From Pollenia angustigena (Eukaryota > Arthropoda > Insecta > Diptera > Polleniidae): a DNA stretch of 64,000 bases. Both the position numbers and the translations under genes were made by a program. Positions within the stretch are counted from its first letter, which is position 1, and every line of letters starts with the position of its first letter. The notes beneath the pieces are model-generated. The model saw only the letters and a list, made by a program, of their open reading frames with translations. It had not been told where the DNA came from and did not search any database. Location: the NCBI GenBank assembly GCA_930367215.1, contig OV884056.1, positions 50,344,308 through 50,408,307 of the forward strand. Direction: 5' to 3'. Positions 32,337-43,968 of this stretch are shown here, in pieces.

Positions 32337-34020
32337 CACTTTGATGGGCATGACAGGGGCAATGAGAAGTATTCTTCAGAAGGCTATGGATGTAATTCTA
32401 TATCTTCTGCCTATTGAGTAGTATGTTATGGGGATGGCAGCCAGGAGTATTCTTAGTCAGTGGGAGTGAGCGCTGTTAGGAAATTTTACGCAGGGCCACT
32501 TGCGAAACTTCGGTGAGATTGGTGCTGCACTCAAACAAAAATCAATCTTTCCACTTTCGGTGAATACGGATTTCCTTGAATAAAGTCCAGAAAGTTAGTC
32601 TCCAGTACGGATTTTCAATCACGAAATTTTAAACTTATCCATATTCAATCTCGAATTCGTACTTGAAATAATCCGAAAATAAGATTGATTTAAGTAAAAC
32701 TAAGATTGAACCCATCTCGAAATGCTATTAATTCAAGTATTATAAAGTTGATTCAATCCCAAATTCGTACTTGAAATATACCAAAAGTAAAATCAAAAGG
32801 AGAACTTTATTATGATTGATTTACTTACCCGTTTTACACTGTACAGAATTTCAATTCTAAAACACCAGCATCATTCCCGATATGGTTTTTTACTTTAAAA
32901 ACTTAATTTACACATATAACAGAAAACATAAGCTAAATGAGAAGCAAGAGTTCTTAATTTTACTTTTTAAACATAAAAATAATGTGTTTTCGTCTTGTTA
33001 TGTTGTTTCTACATACAACAAGCAAATCGTTTTTTAACTACCTGTGTGGTGTTGTTGTTGTTTTATCCTGTTTTTACTTGGTTTAAGAATTTTATTTTAT
33101 TACATATTTTAAGAAATTCCGAGATTGATTTTCGAAAGTAGTCCCATTTAGGATTGTTTTGAGTATGTTTAAGTGTTTTTCGTACTTGAATTTTTGAGTA
33201 CGACTCGTACTTAAAGTAAGTATAAAAAACTTAATTTATCCCGGGTGGTTGTTATTGCCTGGGCTCGCCCGGTGCCACGGATAATGTGTGCAATAGGGTC
33301 GATTTGGGCGTTGGCCAGGTGCTTTAGGAGCTGGTCAGATCAGGGTAGATTGCATTAGGGATTGCTATTTTCGCTAATGGCTCGATGATGAAGGGCACAG
33401 ATGTGGGGTTCTACATTGAGGATCTAGACATTAGAAGATCATAAAAGATTCCTAAAGACTTCATTGTATTTAAGAGGAAGGTTCTGAGGCTTTTGAGGCC
33501 CTGGGAATTGATTAGGGGCAACATTCGGTGGTCACTGATGGAGGAACTGGGCTCTTAAATGAGAACCCTGACCCAATAGGCTTTTATTTTGGAAGGATTA
33601 GGGAATGCGTTGTGAGCGTGACAAGTCTGGTCTGGGGAAACAGACTGCAGAATGTCGCGTGCGATGTGACCGGTACTTAGGATATCTGAAACATATTCGC
33701 TGCTAGGCAGGAAAAAGGTCTGCGTTAAGATCATGATAGGCATTATAACTAGCCACTGAATGATAAGCATGGTTGGTTGTGAGAATGGAATTTGACTTGT
33801 CGGATTTATGTAGGTTCCTTTAGGAACCAGTAGAGATAGATACAGTTGGGCTCATTATGTGTCACTGGCCTAGGCTACAGAACAACAGACTGATGTAGCT
33901 GGGTAGTTGATTCATAGGCGAACTGGGAGGCGTCTCGGCTTGGGAGCTCGAGAATCTGACGGGATTCGTAATGGGCATGGCTTGTCTGTATAACAGGAGG
34001 CTGGGTACCGGGTATATGCA
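32337..34020 (+). pseudogene. R1-like LINE relic (post-RT region, RNase H, C-terminal knuckle)
   Basis: Plus strand. 32345-32425 reads GMTGAMRSILQKAMDVILYL, the segment after the RT domain in fly LINEs of the R1/LOA type. After the nested element (32527-33250), 33380-33510 gives GTDVGFYIEDLDIRRS, then KIPKDFIVFKRKVLRLLR, matching an RNase H domain. 33790-34000 gives the CHWPRLQNNRL…ENLTGFVMGM tail. Many stops and shifts. The region is visibly less AT-rich than its surroundings. Confidence 0.65.
32527..33250 (+). mobile_element. TIR element family C, copy 2, inserted in LINE relic
   Basis: Starts TGCACTCAAACAAAAATCAA and follows copy 1 (12498-13367) closely, with motifs such as GAATTCGTACTTGAAATA and TTTAGGATTGTTTTGAGTA. 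It ends CTTAATTTATCCCGGGTGG with the last ~15 bp degraded. It separates two parts of the LINE relic. Non-coding. Confidence 0.72.
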
Positions 34021-34140
34021 GGGCTATTTAATAGGGCTGTTTCTCTTTTTTGTCCTATATTATCTTCAACTATTTCTTTTACTTTCACTCTTTATTTTCT
34101 TCATTCTTTTCCTCCCAGTATTTTACTACACAATGGATCA
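34021..34140. other. Pyrimidine-rich spacer
   Basis: C/T-rich strand (TTTCTTTTACTTTCACTCTT) between the LINE tail and the next element. No feature recognised. Confidence 0.4.
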
Positions 34141-36432
34141 TACACTTAAAAGAAAAATTAATCCAAACGTACTCAAATCAATCCGAAGCGGGATTGATAC
34201 TACGGTGAGTACGGATTTTCTTGAATCAAGTACAGAAGGATTGATATAAGTACGGATTTTCAATCCCAAAATACTTAAATTATCCATATTCAATCCCGAT
34301 TTAGTACTTAAAGTAATCCGAAAATTAGATGGATTTAAGTAAAACTAAGATTCAATCAATCTCAAAATGCGTTTGATTAAAGGATTTTAAAATTGTTTTA
34401 ATTCAAACTCGTACTTAAAAAAATCCGAAAATGAGATTGATTTTAGTAAAACTAAGACTGAATCAATCTCTAAATGCGCTTGATTCAAGTATTATAAAGT
34501 TGATTTTATCTCCAATTTGTGCTTGAAAAAAACCAAAAAAGAAATTAGAAAGAAAAAATTATTATGATTGATTTACTTACCCGTTTAACACCTTAAATAA
34601 TGATAAAACACCAACATCATGCCCGATATGGTTTTTACTTTAAAAATCGTATGTACATATTTAACTAAAAATATAAACTAAATGGGAAGCAAGATTTCAA
34701 ATCTACTTTTTAACTCTTCGTGGTACACATGAGTCTGGCCAGACCTTTGTTTAGTGTGTATAGATAATCAAAACATGTGTAAGGCGGAGGGTTAAACATG
34801 AAAATAATACATACATATATATGTATATCTTTTTCTTGTTCTGTTGTTTCTACACACAAAAAGCAAATCGTTTTGCTCGAACTTGTGTTATATATTAGTT
34901 CCTTTAAACTCCTACAAGGAGCATAGGGCCAAAACAAGTTGCTTCCAATATTCTCGATCCGATGCTCGATGTTTAAGTTCATTCCAATTTAGGTTTAGTT
35001 TGGACATCTCAATTGTTATCTGGCGTTTCCAGGTGTGCGATGGACGTCCTGAACGGCGACTACCTTGTGGGTTCCACTCTAAAGCTTGTTTTTCTATATC
35101 TTCTGGTGGTTTTCGCAAAGTGTGCCCTATCCAGAACCATTTTCGCTTGCGGATTTCATTTTGAATCGGTTGTTGGTTGGTTTCTGACCACAGTCGAGTG
35201 TTGGAAATTGTTGAGGGCCAGTATACCCGCAGAATCTTGCGTAGACATTTATTTATGAAAACGTGTATGGCTTGTATGTCTCGAGTTGCTGCATTCCACG
35301 TCTCACATCCATATAACAAGGTGGATTTTACATTTGAATTAAACAGGCTTAGCTTTGTACGACGTGACATGTATAACGAGTTCCACACAGGATTTAGTTG
35401 TCCAAATGATTGACGAGCTTTATTTATTCGGCTGGAGATATCTGCGCCAGAGCCACCACTCCTGTCGAATATGCTACCAAGGTAGCAGAAAGATTCCACA
35501 TCATCAAGTTGATGGGATTGTATAGTGAATCTTTGCACGTTGTTAACATTCATACGCATTGTTTTTGTGTTGCCCATGTTTACCTTTAGGCCTACGGATA
35601 GTGCGGTTTTATAGATAGTTGTTAAATTTGACTGCATATCAGAAAATGAATGTGTCAGCAAACAGATGTCATCTGCGTAATCCAGATCCTCTAAGCGACC
35701 TTGCAGACCCCACGTTATGCCTCGTCTATGACTTGTGGCCTTTTTCATTACTACATCGAGGACACTATTAAAAAGCAGTGGTGATAAAACGCAGCCTTGG
35801 CGAACTAATTTTCTACAGAAATTTTTTTACTTAGTTGTCTCTCATGTTGTATGCGACAGGTGGCATTGGCGTAGAGGCCCTTGATGAGATCTATTAGTTT
35901 ATTGGGAACTCCTTTACACGCTAGTGCTTTACATATAGAAGTGTGATTTATGGTGTCGAATGCCTTTTCAAAATATATAAATGTTAGGTAAAGTGGTGAC
36001 CTCCATTCTACTGACTGTTCCTCAATAATCCTTAAGCTATTTACATGGTCTATGCATGATTTGTGCGCACGAAAGAACTTGTGTTGTGTTGTTGTAATTG
36101 TACAACAAATTTTGAAAAACACACACGTACGCACGCATAAAAGAATGCAATGCTGAGAGATGAGACTAATAAGTTTTATGTGATTAAAACCCTCATTTTG
36201 TAAGTTTACTCTTGGAGTGGCACTATCAACGAAAAGTTTAATCTTTTTTGTACTTGATTTAAGCATTTTATACTTATTTCAAGAAATATCGGGATTGATT
36301 TTTTAAAGTAATCCCATTTAGGATTGATTTAAGTACGTTTAAGTGTTATTCGTACTTGAATTTTTAAGTACGATTCGTGACTGAAGTACGTATAAAAAGA
36401 TTAATTTATCCCGCGTGTTTTTCTTTCTGTGT
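34141..36432 (+). mobile_element. TIR element family C, copy 3, split by a LINE
   Basis: Ends TACACTTAAAAGAAAAATTA and, reversed, TACACAGAAAGAAAAACA, both including a flanking TA. 34141-34878 and 36086-36432 together match the full copy at 12498-13367, with an additional internal repeat at 34330-34500. The interruption is the LINE at 34890-36074. A 92-codon frame at 33971-34249 crosses its edge and is chance. Confidence 0.75.
34890..36074 (-). pseudogene. 5'-truncated RTE-like LINE with 11-bp TSD
   Basis: Minus strand. RT domain motifs in order are KSCIDHVNSLRIIEEQ, TFIYFEKAFDTINH, a frameshift near 35815, RQGCVLSPLLF, the catalytic box DYADDICLLTH (YADD), then FCYLGSIFDRSGGSG, LLYGCETW and the C-terminal WIGHTLRKPPEDI. 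A ~278-residue frame (35748-34912) is open after the shift. GAACTTGTGTT lies on both sides (34879-34889, 36075-36085). The 5' part including endonuclease is missing, as in abortive target-primed insertion. The 3' end has a short ATATAT tract rather than poly(A), which fits RTE. Clade by recollection of motifs. Confidence 0.82.
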
Positions 36433-38108
36433 ATTTATCTCTGGGTGAGGGTGTGAAGATGGACTTCGCACCAGCCTAAAATTATCTAGGACTTTGTCGA
36501 GACATTTTATACTGAAAGTTTGAATTAGGTTCTGCTAAAGGACAAAATTATTTTCCGATTTCTCCTGAAGTTTTCACTAAGGATTTTAATTGGAAAAATG
36601 TTGGGGCATTTCAATAAAATAAACACAATAAAACAATACACGTATGCTTTAGACATTTGATACATTATCATTAAAATCAAACCCACCGTGTGGAATATGG
36701 AGATTTATTTTTAATTTTTCTTAAAATCCCCCACTGTGCGTTAGGATTTTATGATCTTCATCACATTATGTTCAAATAGGAAGAAGTAAAATATATTTTT
36801 TTTTTTTTTTTTAATTCATAAAAAAAACACTTCTACAATTTCATTGTTGTTTCAATAGGAAATTAATGGCATGTTGTTGTTCTTTTTCTTAAACAAAAAA
36901 CTAAAGAAAAAACATTTTTAATGGCTAAGAGGAGTTCGAATCAAGAACTACATACTTGAGTAAAAAAAAAACCACTACATATATAAATGAAATAAAAAAA
37001 TAACTATGAGAAACGCTAAAAACAATATAAAAAAAAAATTCAAGTAATAATAAGTTGGCAGGCCATAAAAAGCGCAGTCAAGTAGCAATCACGTAGTGTA
37101 TGGACACAGACACACACTCTCGTTTGCACACTCAGTCATCAAGGCAGGCTGACAACCAGGCCGAATGGCATGCATGGTTTCAGGCATATGCTTCGATAAG
37201 AGATGAACAACACAAAGAATCAAATTTATAATTCCCAGACCCATTAAACAGGCATTACAAACATGCCAGCATACTCAATCACAAAATGAGAAAAAAATAA
37301 AAAAATTCAGAAAAAACTAAAACACAATAAAAAACCAACCCCCTTTTCGAAAAAAAAAAACAACTTAAAAAGATTCATTCAAAATTATTTGGCACAAAGA
37401 ACCCCTCGGCCATGGAAGGTTTATTGTACATATTTTTAATTTTTTTGCTTGATAAAAAAAAATGGACTGGAAATTAAAAAAAAAAAATTAGTGCAGCTCA
37501 TTAGTTTCGTTGAACATAAACAATCAACCATAACGTTCGCCATAATTTAATTTTTTTTTTTTGAATTTGTTTTCTAAAGATTCAATGAATTCTTTACAAA
37601 AAAAAAAACGCAATCTTTTTTTTATCGAAATGAACCCAAACTCACACTTGAGTTCAGTTTTAGGAAACACATTCTCATACAACATTTGTTGCACGGAAAT
37701 TGTGATTATATTTTAAGCTAAAAGTGGGGGATTACATTAAGAAGTTTTATGGCTTTTGTTACGCTCTATTGCATTATTCTCTTTGTAGTGCTTGAATATT
37801 TCAAAAAAAGGCTTTATTAATTTTTTTCAGCATTTGCCACAACCGCTTTTAATGTTCACACTAATTTCGTAGTTTAGGAATAACATTCATAAAAACAATG
37901 TAAAGAAACAAAGTCTGAAATTGTATTAGTCTCTTTTAGACAAGATAAAATTAATTTCAGAAAACTTTTTTTTATATTGACCAACAGAGAGGCCAAAAAA
38001 AATCTAAAATTTTTAAAACGGTTTGTCAAAAATGGATTAAATGTTTCACTTTCTTAGAAATTATCGGTGCATTCGAGTAAATTTTTTTTTAATTTCAAAC
38101 TAATATGT
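36433..38108. other. No gene recognised; homopolymer-rich DNA
   Basis: T-run near 36800-36814 and many A-runs. No frame above 60 codons, no paired ends found. Confidence 0.5.
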
Positions 38109-38590
38109 AACAAGTAAGAGTGCTATATTGGGCTATGCCGTATCTTATATTCCCTTCACCATGATGAGATAAGAACAAAAAGTTATATACATAAATAACG
38201 TTCTTTAGATAGGTATAAATAAATATTAATTGGCGTGGCTCAACTTTTTATTTCGTCTTGCCGAAGAATATAAAAAAAAACAAAAAATGTATATATGTAC
38301 CTAAGACCGTTTCCTCTTTTGCCAAAGTTAGAACATAAAAAAATTAAATAAAAAAAAATTATTTTTGGGATTCGAACTGGCAATATCATCAGTCTCAGGA
38401 GACAACTTAACAACTCGGCTACGAATGATTTTACTAAAGAAGCGTTAAATTAAAATATATTGAGTCTATGAGTTTGTTTCTTTATTTGAGCGGCATATCA
38501 TATACGTGCATTAATGTGTATGTTTATGCGTAAAAGTAAACACATTGCAAATAAAATCCACCATTTGTAGTGAAGGGTATAAAAAAACAA
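38109..38590 (-). repeat. Dispersed fly repeat A, minus-strand partial copy
   Basis: Starts AACAAGTAAGAGTGCTATAT and ends with TGTAGTGAAGGGTATAAAAA, the complement of the TATACCC start of the family. A tRNA-like stretch lies inside at 38367-38428. Confidence 0.65.
38367..38428 (-). pseudogene. tRNA-like sequence (degenerate tRNA or SINE head)
   Basis: Minus strand shows an A-box-like TAGCCGAGTTGTTAAG and, 44 nt later (the spacing of tRNA positions 8 and 52), the B-box-like GTTCGAATCCC. The T-stem and acceptor stem do not pair and no clear anticodon arm folds, so it is not a functional tRNA. Confidence 0.5.
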
Positions 38591-38599
38591 CAACAAAAA

Positions 38600-38755
38600 A
38601 CACATTACCAACACTGTATTACCATAGCCACTGTATGACCGTAGAAACTTTGAATTGGTTTGTATGGTATGTTTATGTCGTTTTGGTAATACAGTGTTGG
38701 TATGGTAATACAGTGTTGGTATGGTAATATCACGTCTAATTGGACCTTTAAAAGA
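38600..38755. mobile_element. Relative of the 19-bp-end MITE, partly duplicated
   Basis: Shares TTTGGTAATACAGT and ATTAGACGTGATATTACC (complement at 38725-38745) with 20639-20771. ACAGTGTTGGTATGGTAAT is tandemly repeated at 38690-38728. The left terminus is degraded. Confidence 0.5.
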
Positions 38756-38769
38756 AACAATTTGAGGCA

Positions 38770-39848
38770 GTCGTGGTTTTTTACTCATACCACAGACATT
38801 TGTGGACCGATCTTGCTGAATTTCAATAGCAAACAATTCCGGACCATATGTGGCATAAATGTATAATAACCTGGCCCCCATCATATATGGGGTCTTCGGA
38901 AAACCCATTTCAACGGACAGACGGACAGACGGACATCGTTAACCCTCTAATGCCACATATTTTGTTTGCCTTAAACAAATCATACTAAGCTAATTTTAGG
39001 GTGAGAAACATGAATCTGACTTCAGTTTTTTCCTTTGAGTACTCATTGACCTGTAAGGGGTGAAACTGTAAAGTCCGCCTTGAGACGGAGTTGGGCATTA
39101 TCGTAATAATTTAAGATACGTTTTTGATTAACATCCCGTCATTTTCCGTTTATTTCCCCAGTCCGCCTCCAGACGGGTTCAGAAGAAACATCTATACTCA
39201 GGAGCTATTATTTTTTTTTATAATAAAAACTTAATATTTATTTCAATTAAACGTTTAGATACCCACCAGTGATTTTTTCGGCACGATCTAAAGCTTTTAA
39301 ATATTATTTTTTCTATTTACAATATTAATGCGCCTCCAGACGGGCTCACCCATATCCAGCAGCGATTATATTTTTGAAAATGAAAACTTAATATACATTT
39401 CAGTTGAACGTTTAGATACGCACCAGTAAGTTTTTCGGCTCGATCTAAAGCTTTGAAATATTATTTTTTCGATTTACAATATTAACTTTTTTCACAAAGA
39501 ATAAAAAATGACAGTTTTCGCTCAAATTCAAGATGACAATGTATTTTTTGCTAAACTCGTAAGAGTTTTGCCAAAGAATGAACAGGTTTTGATAAAATAA
39601 GCTTTGATTTACATCTAGAACTATTTATTAATAAAATATTGTCAAAAATAAAAATTTTATTACGGTTTTTTGCTACCCTGCCTAGAGGCGGACTTAAGCA
39701 TTAGAGGTTTAAAACAACTTCGCTCCTCATAAGGACCCAGAATATATATATACTTTATAGGGTCTAACATCAATATTATAGAAATTACAAACGGAATGAC
39801 AAACTTATATATACCCTATTCACCACCTGTGGTGAAGGGTATAAAAAA
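38770..39848 (-). repeat. Dispersed fly repeat A, minus-strand copy split by a TTAA element
   Basis: 38806-38938 carries CCGATCTTGCTGAATTTCAA and (ACGGACAG)n. After the insertion, 39713-39848 carries ACTTCGCTCC, GGACCCAGAATATATATATA, ACGGAATGACAAACTTATAT and GGTGAAGGGTATAAAA. The two halves join at TTAA. The 136-codon frame at 38498-38908 is inside repeat DNA. Confidence 0.7.
38943..39708 (+). mobile_element. piggyBac-like non-autonomous element, TTAA flanks
   Basis: TTAA at 38939-38942 and 39709-39712. Ends CCCTCTAATGC and, reversed, ACCTCTAATGC (10/11). TTAA duplication with a CCY start is the piggyBac pattern. Inside is a direct duplication of a 167-bp unit starting CGCCTCCAGACGGG at 39164 and 39331, each with ATCTAAAGCTTT. 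No transposase frame. Confidence 0.7.
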
Positions 39849-40204
39849 AATTGATTTCAATTACAAAATTTGTGATATTCAATTAAATTTACACCAGTTA
39901 ACAAATTTATAGTATCAATTAAATATTTTTTGAAACAAACAATATTTTCTGCATTAATGTTGTTGATATAAGTAAGCTTTTAATTCAATTGATTAAATTT
40001 TTAATTTAAACTTATTTTCTTTTTGATTACTAGTTTAATTGAAGAAAAATCAGCGAGAATTTTTTCTCAGCGACGCTACCAAATTATCCAAATTTATTTT
40101 CAAAATCCGTTATCGATGCTTCGCTGTTTTTTTTTTGCTTACAATAGACAGAAATAAAAATATTATTAACAAGTTTTATCTGCTTAAGTTTTATGGTTAG
40201 ATAT
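39849..40204. other. No gene recognised
   Basis: AT-rich spacer rich in TTTAATT-type motifs upstream of the LINE fragment. Confidence 0.5.
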
Positions 40205-40868
40205 CTGGCAGGCCTATTCACATTATTTCCGATAGTGAAGCTGCCATAAGTTCCCTGAGGAATGTGTCTATTACATCACGAATTGTTCAAGAATGCCGCA
40301 TGTATCTGGAGGATATAGAAGAACATCAATGGTTATCCTAAAATAAGTCCCTAAACACAGGGACATACATGGAAACTCTCTGGCTTGCCCGTTGGCGCAT
40401 GCAGGTACTATCTTGAAGAACGGTTCAATATCTGATATATGAGTTTAGCTCTCGTAGAGAAAGCAACTTATTGCACACAAATTTCATATTATTGCTAGTC
40501 AGAGAAGGTTCATTGACAACTAACTTTGGGGAAAACAGTAAAATCCGGCCAGCTATGGATGGAAAAAGAACTCGGCAGGATTTAAAGCAGTCCAGACTTC
40601 ACCACAAGATCCTCATAGAAGCTTTAACCGACCATTTGGCTATTGGAAACACGTCCAAGGGCACCCTTACAATAACCTATGTATCAGTTGTGGCCACGAG
40701 GAAGAAGAAGAGTCAACTGAACATCTTCTCTGTCACTGTTTGACATTCGAAGACCTAAGACTTAAACTATTTGGTCGGACAAGCCTAAGGGGCAGAAAAA
40801 GTCTCTCTGATAATAATTTGGATATGATCCACTCCTTGTTTGAATCAATACTCTGGCTGTGTAAATAA
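40205..40868 (+). pseudogene. LINE 3' region: RNase H piece plus C-terminal zinc-knuckle
   Basis: 40208-40341 reads GRPIHIISDSEAAISSLRNV and on to a stop, the 'SDSxAA' strand of an RNase H domain. Farther on, after shifts, 40553-40640 reads …SRLHHKILIEALTDHL…. 40680-40868 reads CISCGHEEEEESTEHLLCHC, a CxxC…HxxxC knuckle, and terminates at TAA 40866-40868. These are the last domains of I/jockey/R1-type ORF2 proteins. RT is missing upstream. No clear poly(A) or TSD. Confidence 0.7.
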
Positions 40869-41053
40869 GTCTACGGCCTTGTAATAGAGGAGCTCTCGGA
40901 AAAAACCAACAGCCAGATCATCAGGAAATATTCTCCTAAAAAAATTTAGAAAAGCCAAAGTATTAGCAAATAAAACGGCTGAGTACAATTCGTTTTTTAA
41001 AACCTTTTCTTTAGCTTCACTTCGGAAAATCAAATTTTGTAACGTTAATTTAA

Positions 41054-41335
41054 CCGCCTTATACTCAATGCTAATGGATGAAACTTTGCAGGCATAAATA
41101 TTCCCGATGACAATACACGAATACATGGGCGTAGCCGGGATAAAATCTAGGGAGGGGGGCGGAGGGCAAACGTTTTTTTTTAAATGCTTTTTTGACCGCC
41201 TTTTACTCAATGCAAATGGATGAAACTTTGCAGGCATGCATATTCCTGATGACAATACACGAATACATGGGCGCAGCCAGGATAAAATCTAGGGGGGGCA
41301 AAAATTTTTTTAAATGTTCTTTTTTAAGAAAAGCG
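41054..41335 (+). repeat. Direct tandem duplication, period 142 bp
   Basis: Units begin at 41054 and 41196 and share ATGGATGAAACTTTGCAGGC, GATGACAATACACGAATACA and GGATAAAATCTAGGG. The frame at 40845-41255 on the minus strand merely reads through it. Confidence 0.85.
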
Positions 41336-42956
41336 TTTCTAATTTTATTCTAATTTCTTCGGCCTTTTTTTTTTAAACATTTTTTTTAAATGTTCTTATT
41401 TTAAATTCTCGCATGATAATGAAATAATATTTGGAAGTTTCCCTTTTAATGTTAAAAGCAACAAATGAAAATCATTATCTTCATCAACGTCGTCATAATC
41501 ACCACAATCATTGCGCCACTGTATGGACATCATCGACACCATCATTAACAATCCAACACACTCGACATGATATTCGTAAGAAAAAAGAAAAAAAAATTAA
41601 TCACAAAATTCAATTACTGTGTTTAACAAAAAAACAACATCGTCAAAAACGTGCATTTTATTAAAAAATCTGATTTTTCGTTTCATTTACTTAAATCTTT
41701 AAAAAAAAACTTTAAACAAAACCAATTTCGTGAAAATAATGAGATTTTATTTAATTAGACTTTTGATTTTTGTATTGTTTTTTCTTCATGATTGAATTTT
41801 TTTTTTACTTATTACATTTGTGTTCACACATGCATAATAACAGTCTAATTTCAGCAAATTAATGAAATACATGTGAACATTACGTAGAATTGATTAAAAA
41901 GAAAAATTGCTTTAGCTTGAAGGTCATTGCATTCTAAACGATTGAATAACACATTTTTTAAAGAGTTGAAAGGTTTTAAATCATTTTAAAAAAAAATGTT
42001 TTTACAATTTAAAAAAATTTTGTTTAAATTTTTCTGCAAACTAATAAAATAAATACAAACAGTTCGTAGAATTGATTAAAAAAAACGCATCAGCTTGTAA
42101 GTTGTTGTATTTGGAACGAAAAAAAAACCAAAATTATGAAGAGTTGCAGAGTTTTAAATAAAAAAAAAGTTTTTAAGGAAATTTCATATTATGATTTTGC
42201 GATTTAAAGGAACTCGTTGAATTAATTAAAGAAAATTTTTTCAGTTTAAAGGATATGGTAACAATTTGAAGTTAAATTCAAAGATCTTAATTATTTTTCT
42301 TAATAAGTTGTAAATTTTACACAGTTTATGAATTTTAAGATTTGTTCAATTAACAAGATTTTGTTTGTCGTGCTAAATTCCCCAATTTTTATTCTTGATA
42401 AAAACACTGAAATTTATTGTTGAAGGGATTAGCTATTTCTATGCGCATTTCACTGGTTGCTTAGGCCAGATCATCAAGGCCGGATCATCAAATGAAAAAA
42501 CTATTAATTAACAAATTTTTGTAATTATTTTTTATATAATTTTTCTTTCTTTATATTTTAAGAAAACTTTATTTTTTTAGCAAACAAATAACAGAGAAAC
42601 TAACCCTTTCACAGAATTGATTAAAATAACTGCAAGAGCTTAAAGCCAATTTTTTGAAGTACTTGGAATTTCTTTAATCATATTTTATATCTTTAAAAAC
42701 ACTGTATACATTTTTCTATAGAATAAATGAAATAAAATTACACTTTTCGTTGAATTGATTAAATTATTTACATCAATTTTTTAATCAAAACAATTATATA
42801 TCAGTTTTAAGTAAGTTAGAAAAAGTTTGGAAGAAATATAAGTAAATCAAATAAAAATTAGTTTTTCATAGAATTACTTAATTAAAACAATGGAATGGAA
42901 TTGTAATGAAAACAATTTTAACCGTTTATAAGCTTTAAACGATTTTATAATAAAGC
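41336..42956. other. No gene recognised; extremely AT-rich
   Basis: A recurring 'GAATTGATTAAA' phrase (41888, 42066, 42612, 42753 and nearby) suggests an old degenerate tandem array of roughly 150-200 bp periodicity, but units are too diverged to delimit. Confidence 0.45.
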
Positions 42957-43040
42957 GTGGTCCAACCAAAACGCACGAAGTTAATTGTAAATAGAACAAA
43001 AAGTTTTAAGGGAATTATCTTAATATTCTTTATTATTATA

Positions 43041-43968
43041 TCGAGTGATTTTTTAGCTATTATTTTTTTGGCAACACTGGTTTAAACAGCTGACGCACGT
43101 TTCGTGTTTTGTTTCTCTGTCAAACATCTTCAGTTTGGTCTATAATTTAACAATGAATCGTCTTACAAACGAACAACGCTTGCAAATTATTGAATTTTAC
43201 TATCAAAATGCGTGCTCTGTTAAGAAAGTTCATCGCGCGCTTCTTGTGTTCAGCGACGAAGCTCATTTTTGGTTCTATGGGTACGTTAATAATCAGAATT
43301 GTGATTTTGGAGTGAAGATCAGCCAGAAGCATTGCAAGAGCTACCAATGTATCCAGAAAAAGTCACAGTTTGGTGCGGTTTATGGGCTGGTGGCATCATT
43401 GGACCGTACTTCTTCAAAGATGGTGCGAATCGTAACGTAACTGTGAATGGTGAGCGCTACCGTGAGATCATATCCAACTTTTCTTTTGCCCAAAATGCAA
43501 GAGCTTGACCTGCATGACATGTGGTTTCAACAAGACGGTGCCACATGCCACACAGCACGCTTAACAATGGACTTATTGAGAGGCGAGTTCGGTGAACATT
43601 TTATTTCACGTTCGGGACCGGTCAATTGGCCGCCTAGGTCGTGCGATTTAACGCCTTTAGATTATTTGTTGTGGGGCTATGTTAAAGCTCATGTCTATAC
43701 ACACATGCCCGCTTCAATTGACGCATTGGAAGACAACATTGAAACATTTATTCATGAGATACCGGCCGAAATGTAGAAAAGAGTATGCCAAAATTGGACT
43801 AAGCGGATGGACCATTGGAGGCGCAGTCACGGTCAACATTTGCATGAAATAATCTTCAAACATTAAATTATATGGACCGTACTATCGATTCAAATAAAGA
43901 TTTCATGCATTTTCCTGAATTTAATGTGTTTTTGTTAACTTTCCTATAGCTCTTAAAAAATCACCCTT
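43041..43968 (+). mobile_element. Deletion-derivative mariner-superfamily element, copy 1
   Basis: Left end TCGAGTGATTTTTTAGCTAT and right end reversed AAGGGTGATTTTTTAAGAGC, with TA on both sides (43039-43040, 43969-43970). The untouched paralogous site at 23460-23475 reads …TTATTACTACAGAAGG where this locus reads …TTATTATA[element]TAGAAGG. The transposase is truncated by a deletion shared with 51800 and 61039. Confidence 0.88.
43153..43776 (+). pseudogene. Mariner-superfamily transposase, internally deleted and frameshifted
   Basis: ATG at 43153 opens MNRLTNEQRLQIIEFYYQNA and VKKVHRALL. This is joined directly to VFSDEAHFW (first Asp), so the second helix-turn-helix and linker (~110-120 residues by comparison with 58663-59748) are gone. 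One base is missing at NCDF (compare NCRFW). A second shift at a 9-T run precedes PKMQELDLHDMWFQQDGATC, and CDLTPLDYLLWG gives the third Asp. A TAG follows IPAEM at 43774-43776. By my count 36 residues separate the second and third Asp. Confidence 0.85.

Noticed and set aside
38367..38428. Functional tRNA gene
   Set aside because: A- and B-box spacing fits, but T-stem, acceptor stem and anticodon arm do not pair.
38498..38908. 136-codon minus-strand frame
   Set aside because: Runs through dispersed repeat A and a MITE; no protein motif.
40845..41255. 136-codon minus-strand frame
   Set aside because: Crosses the end of a LINE fragment on the other strand and a 142-bp tandem duplication.
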